From CAYOEZ01 sp964402955 (GTDB lineage Bacteria; Chloroflexota; DTOL01; DAOUCN01), in NCBI GenBank assembly GCA_964402955.1, contig CAYOEZ010000272.1, forward strand, positions 1 through 5,926: a stretch of 5,926 nt of DNA, written 5' to 3'. The notes beneath the pieces were generated by a model. It had not been told where the DNA came from, did not search any database, and worked only from the letters and a program-made list of their open reading frames with translations. The translations under genes were made by a program, and so were the position numbers. The stretch's first letter is position 1. Each line of letters starts with the position of its first letter. Shown here piece after piece: positions 1 through 4,895 of the stretch.

Positions 1-495
1 GACGCCGGCTGCGACGCCGTTATGACAACTGACGACTACTCCGACAATCGCGGGCCAATCATGGGCGTCGAGCGCTTCCGCCGCTTCGTGCTGCCGGGGC
101 TGATCATGCAGTCCGACGCGATCCACGCCCGCGGCGCCTACTTTATCAAGCACACCGACGGCAACGTGTGGGGCATCCTGGACCAACTGGTCGAGGCGAA
201 GATCGACGGCTGGCACGGCATCCAACCCAGCATCGGCATGGACCTGCGCCTGCTCGAAGAACGCTACGGCAAGAGCCTGTGCTTCTTCGGCGCCGTCAAC
301 TGCGAAACGCTGGTCGAGGGCGCGCCTGACGATGTGCGCGCCGAGGTGCGCCACGCCATTCGCTACGCCGCGCCGGGCGGCGGGCTGGTCGTCGCCAGCG
401 GCAACGTGCTGCAGCCGGGCGTGCGGCTGGAGAACTACCTGGCCGGGCGGCAGGCAACGCGCGACTATGGGATGTATCCGATCAACATCGAATAG
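1..495 (+). CDS. Uroporphyrinogen decarboxylase-fold (URO-D/MtaA-like) protein, C-terminal part
   Basis: The reading frame is open from base 1, so the gene begins upstream; the visible part is 164 residues ending in TAG at 493-495. The first ATG (22) is internal, because the seven residues before it (DAGCDAV) fit the family's strand before the 'DDY' motif. Landmarks are DDY (11-13), a GP-x-M-x(4)-FR-x-F-x-LP stretch (18-32), HTDGN (51-55), MDL (80-82), YGKSLCFFG (89-97), PGGG (125-128) and a YP near the C-terminus (159-160). These match the URO-D superfamily, which includes uroporphyrinogen-III decarboxylases and the corrinoid-dependent methyltransferases MtaA/CmuA. In zinc-using methyltransferases the His motif is HxC; here it is HTD, so that zinc site is not canonical. 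The gene leads a dehydratase and a sugar aminotransferase, with no haem genes in view, which argues against a haem role. The fold assignment is firm; the reaction is unknown. Confidence 0.85.
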   Translation, partial: DAGCDAVMTTDDYSDNRGPIMGVERFRRFVLPGLIMQSDAIHARGAYFIKHTDGNVWGILDQLVEAKIDGWHGIQPSIGMDLRLLEERYGKSLCFFGAVNCETLVEGAPDDVRAEVRHAIRYAAPGGGLVVASGNVLQPGVRLENYLAGRQATRDYGMYPINIE

Positions 496-506
496 GGCAG
501 CCCCCT

Positions 507-523
507 CCCCCCAATTCTGGGGG
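507..523. repeat. C/G-rich intergenic hairpin between the first two genes
   Basis: A run of six C (507-512) and a run of five G (519-523) flank AATTCT, giving a 5-bp all-GC stem with a 6-nt loop. It lies in the 52-nt gap between the URO-D-like and dehydratase genes. No T tract follows, so it is not a typical intrinsic terminator. It could be a small dispersed repeat or an mRNA-stabilising or processing hairpin; the sequence does not decide. Confidence 0.5.
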
Positions 524-547
524 CAAACTAATGACGGGAGATAGGGA

Positions 548-1690
548 ATGAAAATCGCCAGGATCGAGCAGTTCTTCCCGCTGCGACGGGTGCGTCTGGT
601 CAAAGTGACAACCGACAATGGTCTCGTTGGCTGGGGTGAGACGACGCTCGAAGGCAAGCCAAAGAGCGTTCACGGCGCCATCGAGGAACTGGCCGACTAT
701 CTGATCGGCAAAGACCCGCTGCGCATGGAGCACCACTGGCAGCACATCTACCGCTCCGCCTTCTTCCGCGGCGGCAATGTCCTGATGACGGCGCTATCGG
801 GCATCGACCAGGCGCTGTGGGACATCGCCGGCAAGCACTACAACGTGCCCACCTACAAACTGCTCGGCGGCGCCGTGCGCGACCGCCTGCGTGTCTACGC
901 CCACTGGGGCATCCGCGACCTGAGCGACGAGGGACTGGCGCAGGCGCGGGCGCGGCTGGATTGGCTGCAGAAGAGCGGCTACACGGCCTACAAGTCTGGC
1001 CCGGGCGGGGCGTGGCGCGCGCACGAGCCGCCAGCGGTCATCGACGCCTTCGTCAAGCGCGCCTACCTGATGCGCGAATGGGTGGGGCCTGAGGTGGAGC
1101 TGGCCTTCGACTTCCACGGCAAGTTCATTCCGGCGCTGGCAATCGAAATCTGCAATGAGCTGAAGGGCATGCGCCCGCTGTTTGTCGAGGAGCCGGTGCC
1201 GCAGGAGAACGCCGACGCCCTCAAGCTGGTCTCCGATCACGTGCCCTTCCCCATCGCCACCGGCGAGCGGCTGCTGACACGCTGGGGCTTCCGCGACATC
1301 TTCGAGAAACACGCCGTCGCCTACATCCAGCCCGATGTGTCACACACCGGCGGCGTCACCGAGCTAAAGAAGATCGCCAATATGGCCGAGGTCTACTACA
1401 TACACATCCTGCCGCATAGCGCCATCGGCCCCGTCGCCTTCAGCGCCTCGCTGCACGTCGACGCTGTCGTCCCCAACTTCCTGGCGCAGGAACAGGTGGA
1501 TGCCGGGCTGGGCGCGGGGCTCTTCGAGCAGCCGTGGCTCGTGAGAGACGGCCACATCGACCTGCCCACAAAGCCGGGTCTGGGCTTTGACATGATCGCC
1601 GAGAAGGCCGAGGTGGACTGCGGTATCTACGAAGAAGAGCTGGGCGGCGAGTTCTACCACCCCAGCGACGGCAGCGTGGCGGATTGGTGA
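548..1690 (+). CDS. dgoD: DgoD-like sugar-acid dehydratase (mandelate racemase/enolase superfamily)
   Basis: This 380-residue protein is the usual length for D-galactonate dehydratase (about 382). That enzyme removes water from D-galactonate to give 2-keto-3-deoxygalactonate in the cytoplasm. It has the enolase-superfamily N-terminal cap followed by a TIM-like barrel. All active-site positions known for E. coli DgoD appear with a constant +5 offset: metal ligands D188, E214 and E240, catalytic H190 (in DFH) and H290 (in LPHS), and E315 (in AQEQ). The C-terminus, ending GSVADW, also resembles the DgoD ending. GGGAG at 536-540, 7 nt before the ATG, supports this start. It lies 52 nt after the URO-D-like gene and 21 nt before the aminotransferase, so co-transcription is likely. 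Residues 149-161 (KSGPGGAWRAHEP) differ from my memory of E. coli DgoD, and no kinase or aldolase gene is visible, so another aldonate is possible. Family is certain; substrate is inferred. Confidence 0.85.
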   Translation: MKIARIEQFFPLRRVRLVKVTTDNGLVGWGETTLEGKPKSVHGAIEELADYLIGKDPLRMEHHWQHIYRSAFFRGGNVLMTALSGIDQALWDIAGKHYNVPTYKLLGGAVRDRLRVYAHWGIRDLSDEGLAQARARLDWLQKSGYTAYKSGPGGAWRAHEPPAVIDAFVKRAYLMREWVGPEVELAFDFHGKFIPALAIEICNELKGMRPLFVEEPVPQENADALKLVSDHVPFPIATGERLLTRWGFRDIFEKHAVAYIQPDVSHTGGVTELKKIANMAEVYYIHILPHSAIGPVAFSASLHVDAVVPNFLAQEQVDAGLGAGLFEQPWLVRDGHIDLPTKPGLGFDMIAEKAEVDCGIYEEELGGEFYHPSDGSVADW

Positions 1691-1711
1691 GGTTATAGTG
1701 GAGGGATAACC

Positions 1712-2989
1712 ATGCTTGACATGAGCAATCTGGATCCTCAAGAGGTCTTCAGCCATTTGCCGCTCAACAGGGTTGGCGAGACAGATCGCCGTTACGTTGA
1801 CGAGGTTCTGGCTGCCGGCTTTGGCAACTGGGAGTCAGCCAACATGCTGGGGCGCTTCGAGCTGGCCTTTGCCCGCCGCTTTGGCGTCGGATATGCGCTG
1901 TCGCACAACTCCGGCTCCGGCACGATGGTCTCCAGCCTGCTCGCCGCCGGCGTGGGGCCGGGCGACGAGGTGATCGTGCCGACCTGTACGATGGCATCCA
2001 CCGCCTTTGTCGCCATCCAGTGCGGCGCGGTGCCCGTCTTCGCCGACAGCGACCCGGACACCTTCACCATCTCGCCCGCCGACGTGGAGCGCAAGATCAC
2101 GGAACACACCAAGGCCATCATTCCCGTCACCCTCTTCGGCCTGGCGGTCGATTTCGATCCGCTCATGGCGCTGGCCGCGAAGCACAAGCTAACCGTGATC
2201 GAGGACAACGCGCAGTGCTTCCTTGCCACGTACATGGGCCGCCTGGTGGGCACGATCGGCCACGCCGCCAGCTTCAGCTTCCAGGGCTCAAAGCACATGA
2301 CCACCGGCGGCGACGGCGGCATGGTCATTACTGACGACGAAGACTATGCGCGGGATATCCGCAAGGCGGCGGTGGTGGGCTATCGCACGCTGCGGGGCAA
2401 GGCAGGCGCAACGATGATCCCCCGCGATGAGCGGCAGGATTGGGCCTATCTGCGCCACGATCGCATGGGCTACAACTTCCGCATGTCTGCCATGCAGGCG
2501 GCGCTGGGCCTGGCGCAGCTTGAGCGGCTCGACTACCTCGTGGCGGCGCGCTGCTACATCGCCGAGCAGTACGCGGCGGTCATCCGCGAGGAGAAATGCC
2601 AATGGCTGATCCCGCCGCACGTACCTGAGGGCTGGACTCACTCCTACTGGTGCTACACCTGCAAGCTGGACGAGAAAACGCTCGGCGTCAATTGGCGGCA
2701 GTTCCGCCAGACCTTTATTGCCAACGGAGGCGACGGCTTGTACGGCCTATGGGCGCCGGTGCATCTGGAGCCGATCTTCCAGACGATGGCCTTCTACGGC
2801 TCGCCGGCGCGTGCCCCGCACTTCGATCCGCGCTACAAGGGCAACGTCAAAGGCTATCACGAGGGCGACTGCCCCAACGTCGAGTCCTTCCGCCGCTACC
2901 TCTGTCTTTTCAAGACGAGCATGCAGACGCTCGATCAGGTGAACCGGCAGCTGGACGCGCTGAGAGAGACGATACGGGGGTACGGGTAG
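1712..2989 (+). CDS. DegT/DnrJ/EryC1/StrS family PLP-dependent aminotransferase
   Basis: This 425-residue fold-type I aminotransferase belongs to the family that usually moves an amino group from glutamate or glutamine onto keto-sugars or cyclitols. The N-terminal half has the expected G-S-G cofactor phosphate region (about 67-70), GPGDEVIVP (82-90), EDNAQ (164-168) with D165 as the likely pyridine-nitrogen partner and Q168, and SFQGSK (188-193 plus K194), where K194 is the PLP Schiff-base lysine. The glycine motif is GGDGG rather than the commoner GEGG. GYNFRMSAMQAALGLAQLERLD (253-274) is a family signature. GGAGG at 1700-1704, 7 nt before the ATG, supports this start over the in-frame ATG at 1721. 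It follows the dehydratase by 21 nt. Membership is certain. Whether it makes an amino sugar or works backwards in catabolism cannot be told, and no typical nucleotide-sugar genes are visible. Confidence 0.93.
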   Translation: MLDMSNLDPQEVFSHLPLNRVGETDRRYVDEVLAAGFGNWESANMLGRFELAFARRFGVGYALSHNSGSGTMVSSLLAAGVGPGDEVIVPTCTMASTAFVAIQCGAVPVFADSDPDTFTISPADVERKITEHTKAIIPVTLFGLAVDFDPLMALAAKHKLTVIEDNAQCFLATYMGRLVGTIGHAASFSFQGSKHMTTGGDGGMVITDDEDYARDIRKAAVVGYRTLRGKAGATMIPRDERQDWAYLRHDRMGYNFRMSAMQAALGLAQLERLDYLVAARCYIAEQYAAVIREEKCQWLIPPHVPEGWTHSYWCYTCKLDEKTLGVNWRQFRQTFIANGGDGLYGLWAPVHLEPIFQTMAFYGSPARAPHFDPRYKGNVKGYHEGDCPNVESFRRYLCLFKTSMQTLDQVNRQLDALRETIRGYG

Positions 2990-3241
2990 AGACAAATTGG
3001 TGACAGTCGCCGCCTGATATGCAGGAATACCGGCTACATCCCCAATGACTTCACAGTTCCGTAACCTGTATTCTGAGCCGCAATGCGGGAATGGGATGCG
3101 CTCGAATGAATTCGGCTCCTAAGCGCAAGCCCTACGGCCAGCGGCTTAGGAGCGGACTTCAGTCCCGCGCTTGACGAAATCGCGAAATGATCGGGTTGCA
3201 GAGCTATTTCGTGAACGTCATGCTACGAGAAGAGATGGAAA
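2990..3241. other. Intergenic region after the aminotransferase operon, no gene seen
   Basis: I see no credible coding frame on either strand here. There is no intrinsic terminator with a T tract directly after the aminotransferase stop. Small inverted repeats occur: CCGC-AAT-GCGG at 3078-3088, and CGAAAT (3184-3186 area) with ATTTCG about 20 nt later. GCGGGA at 3085-3090 is complementary to TCCCGC at 3163-3168, so the whole block 3085-3168 could close around the long stem-loop at 3115-3153. Confidence 0.5.
3115..3153. repeat. Long stem-loop, candidate dispersed intergenic repeat
   Basis: GCTCCTAAGC (3115-3124) and GCTTAGGAGC (3144-3153) are perfect 10-bp reverse complements around a 19-nt loop. 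The loop can pair further: CGC (3124-3126) with GCG (3141-3143), as an alternative use of C3124, and GCC (3129-3131) with GGC (3136-3138). It is followed by the near-palindrome GGACTTCAGTCC (3154-3165). No T tract follows, so it is not a standard terminator. The form suggests a REP-like or other mobile intergenic repeat, but copy number cannot be judged from one window. Confidence 0.6.
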
Positions 3242-3271
3242 TTCGCAGCGTTAGCCGCGATGTGCTATAAT
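3242..3271 (+). promoter_or_regulatory. Sigma-70-type promoter with perfect extended -10
   Basis: TATAAT at 3266-3271 is a perfect -10 hexamer preceded by TG-C (3263-3265), the extended -10 form. A partial -35, TTCGCA (4 of 6 to TTGACA), lies at 3242-3247 with an 18-nt spacer, which the extended -10 would tolerate. Transcription would begin near 3278 and run through the structured leader into the winged-helix remnant at 3497, and possibly on into the nuclease-like gene at 3793, which has no obvious promoter of its own. Confidence 0.7.
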
Positions 3272-3277
3272 GGTCAG

Positions 3278-3496
3278 GTAGGCTCTTCATGGTTGTTCCA
3301 GATCCTCGTTTCCGGTATCTCTGTCCCGGGTTCCTGTATCAGGAAGAGCGGTACATCTGGACGACGAAGGCCGCTCTTCCTTCGATGGCAGGAGAGCGGC
3401 TTGCAGCTCGGAAGGCAGCATTATGGGCGTGCCATTGGTCCCCAACATCAGACCACACGCCACACGGAACTTTCAAAATAGAAGGCGAACCGCTCA
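3278..3496 (+). promoter_or_regulatory. Structured 5' leader RNA with mutually exclusive hairpins
   Basis: About 219 nt separate the predicted transcription start from the next start codon. They hold a perfect 11-bp stem (3341-3351 with 3371-3381, 19-nt loop). A competing stem is TTCCTG-TAT-CAGGAA (3331-3345). A second competitor is an 8-bp stem (3370-3377 with 3393-3400) that extends by two pairs past a bulged T. GCTCTTC at 3282-3288 can also pair with GAAGAGC (3343-3349), which is an arm of the main stem. A separate hairpin pairs GGCGTG plus TGGTC (3426-3440) with GACCA plus CACGCC (3451-3461). CCGCTC at 3490-3495, just before the ATG, complements both GAGCGG copies. The layout resembles an attenuator or switch that could hide the start site. 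It matches no riboswitch class that I recognise, and no poly-T terminator is visible. A free-standing small RNA is an alternative. Confidence 0.45.
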
Positions 3497-3703
3497 ATGC
3501 CCCTCACCTCCTTCACCTGGCGCCAAGTCAACGCCTGGCGTCTCTCCCAACGCTGCCTGTCGCCGCGCGTGCAGCGCTGCGACATCGTCACAGCCGCGAC
3601 GCGCACGGGCGGCATCCCGGCGCAGGTGATGTCCGCCGCCGAGCTGGCGCTGTGGGCGCGCACGGATGGGCTGACGGCGCAGGACGTGCAACGCACACCG
3701 TGG
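3497..3703 (+). pseudogene. Truncated winged-helix DNA-binding (AlkZ/YcaQ-like, HTH_42) gene remnant
   Basis: The first 69 residues from the ATG fit the N-terminus of the winged-helix DNA-binding domain family related to the YcaQ/AlkZ glycosylases. TWRQVNAWRL (7-16), AQVMSAAELALWAR (42-55) and DGLTAQDVQR (57-66) are close to what I remember of that family. After W69 (about 3703) the similarity stops: the expected LVKTWAMRGTLHL-type segment is missing and the frame ends at 3775 after only 92 residues, against roughly 350-400 in full-length members. The start has only a weak, distant GAAGG (3481-3485). It lies downstream of the extended -10 promoter and structured leader. Most likely a large internal or 3' deletion left a fragment; a functional mini-protein of 92 residues is possible but unsupported. 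AlkZ-type enzymes unhook DNA crosslinks, but this remnant could not do that. Confidence 0.75.
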
Positions 3704-3745
3704 CCGATCCAGAGCACGAGTACGGCAGTTTCGACCCTGGGCATT

Positions 3746-3762
3746 TCTGATCACCGATCAGA
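3746..3762. promoter_or_regulatory. Perfect inverted repeat upstream of the nuclease-like gene
   Basis: TCTGATC (3746-3752) and GATCAGA (3756-3762) are perfect 7-bp reverse complements around ACC. The element ends 30 nt before the next start codon and upstream of its SD. Its size fits an operator half-site pair for a dimeric regulator, or a small hairpin in a read-through transcript. I see no promoter hexamers placed around it. Confidence 0.4.
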
Positions 3763-3792
3763 TCGACGGTATTGATGCGGGAGGGCTAAGTT

Positions 3793-4836
3793 ATGATCGT
3801 CGCCCCGCTTTGGGTCTTTGGACTTTTCGCTGTCTTCGCTGTAGCGTACGCCGTCACAAATGCGCTTCTGGAATGGATGGCAGAGCAAGTGCTCGGAGAC
3901 CAAAGGCCGTATCGGTCGATCCGGAACGAAGCTGAACTCGGTTTCTACACGAGAGGCAACATGGAGTTCTTCCCCTACTTCAGCGGCGGTCTTGCCGTCG
4001 CGCTGGTAATACTATTGCTGCTGGCGCTCCCCACGAAGACGGCCGTATTGATCCTGTTCGGGCTGGTGGCAATCGGCGTCCTCTTCCTTCTTTTCGTCTT
4101 CGCCGCCGAGTCACTGTCAGGGGAGGTAACCGAACACAGGGCCAAGAACGCGCAAACGAGGCACGAGCCGGCAAAGGAGCGCCCCAAGAATCGGTCTGGA
4201 CGGCTGACGAAGGAGTACGAAGCCCCGACACAAGCGCACGAGTCGGAGCAAGAGCGTCAGGGACGTCAGGCGCAACACCAGGCCAAGGTGCTTGAGAAAC
4301 AGGCAGCTCGGGCAGAACTGGAGTCAATCCGGCGCGACCTATGCTCTGCCATTGTCATGCCGGAGGACCAGGGTGAGGACCGGGGGAAGAATCTAGCATC
4401 TGTTCTCAACAGGCTGTTCATCGCCAGTGACATATCCCTAAGGGAACGGTTTGCGCCGGTCGAACTGCGAGGGCAACGAAGCCCCGCGTGCGTCAGTGGG
4501 GCTGTCGCGATCGACGGCGATCCATACCTTGTGGAGATGTACTGGAGCACGGATCCCCTGGACACAAAGAACGTTGCTCCGGAGTTGGTTCGCTTGTTCA
4601 ATGGCGGCTACGCGGGCTGCGTCTTGATCTCTTCCTCAGGATTCACGCAAGATGCCATTGCCACCTGCAAAGATGCGTTGTCGCAAAAAACGGTGGTCTT
4701 GTGCGAGTTGGCAGAGGTCGTGACCTTGCTGGAAGAGGATGGCAGTCTGAGAGACTTGATGTATGCCAAGATAGCTGCTGCCGTGGTAGACAAGAATCCG
4801 CTCGTAAAGCCATCAGCCGGACCTCGCAGGACGTGA
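3793..4836 (+). CDS. Membrane-anchored Mrr-like restriction endonuclease-fold protein with degenerate active site
   Basis: The protein has 347 residues; GGGAGG at 3779-3784, 8 nt before the ATG, supports the start. It has one hydrophobic helix at about 4-28 and two more at about 65-80 and 83-104. A charged Gln/Glu/Arg-rich linker, probably helical or coiled coil, spans about 110-185. A C-terminal Mrr-like domain (about 200-338) includes YLVEMYW (245-251), SSSGFT (280-285) and VVLCELAEVV (301-310). This fold usually carries a D...ExK site for DNA cleavage. Here E248 remains, but the expected Asp (in IDGA-type motifs) is S235 and the Lys of ExK is Y250. Cleavage is therefore unlikely; DNA binding or sensing at the membrane is an inference. 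Leucine TTG (I count ten) and AGA/AGG arginine codons are commoner than in the left-hand operon, hinting at a different origin. It follows the broken winged-helix gene and may be read from that gene's promoter. Confidence 0.8.
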   Translation: MIVAPLWVFGLFAVFAVAYAVTNALLEWMAEQVLGDQRPYRSIRNEAELGFYTRGNMEFFPYFSGGLAVALVILLLLALPTKTAVLILFGLVAIGVLFLLFVFAAESLSGEVTEHRAKNAQTRHEPAKERPKNRSGRLTKEYEAPTQAHESEQERQGRQAQHQAKVLEKQAARAELESIRRDLCSAIVMPEDQGEDRGKNLASVLNRLFIASDISLRERFAPVELRGQRSPACVSGAVAIDGDPYLVEMYWSTDPLDTKNVAPELVRLFNGGYAGCVLISSSGFTQDAIATCKDALSQKTVVLCELAEVVTLLEEDGSLRDLMYAKIAAAVVDKNPLVKPSAGPRRT

Positions 4837-4882
4837 GCGGCAAAGCTCCCGCCTCTTGTCTGAACGCCCAGTTAGTCCGTTT

Positions 4883-4890
4883 GAGGAGGT
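4883..4890 (+). promoter_or_regulatory. Near-perfect Shine-Dalgarno setting the start at 4896
   Basis: GAGGAGGT lies 5 nt before the ATG at 4896 and is almost fully complementary to the 16S rRNA 3' end. It fixes the start of the following open-ended gene and agrees with the signal peptide that begins there. The in-frame ATG at 4917 has no such site. Confidence 0.85.
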
Positions 4891-4895
4891 TGACA

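Noticed and set aside
794..1312. 172-residue - strand frame opposite the dehydratase
   Set aside because: Shadow of a gene with all catalytic residues in place; low-complexity composition and no start signals.
3341..3381. Intrinsic transcription terminator
   Set aside because: The stem is strong, but the loop is 19 nt and no T tract follows, so it does not fit a classical Rho-independent terminator.
3341..3461. T-box riboswitch
   Set aside because: GGTAC near 3350 briefly suggested the antiterminator bulge, but the conserved GGNACCGCG-type sequence is absent and no aminoacyl-tRNA synthetase or amino-acid gene follows.
3260..3481. 73-residue + strand frame beginning at the promoter
   Set aside because: Its ATG lies upstream of the -10 hexamer, so the promoter would not transcribe its start; no homology or ribosome site.
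3289..3750. 153-residue + strand frame covering the leader and the winged-helix remnant
   Set aside because: It shows no recognisable motif, lacks a ribosome site, and overlaps in another frame the clear winged-helix similarity at 3497-3703. Its second half is arginine/alanine/histidine-rich, as expected of a GC-rich shadow.
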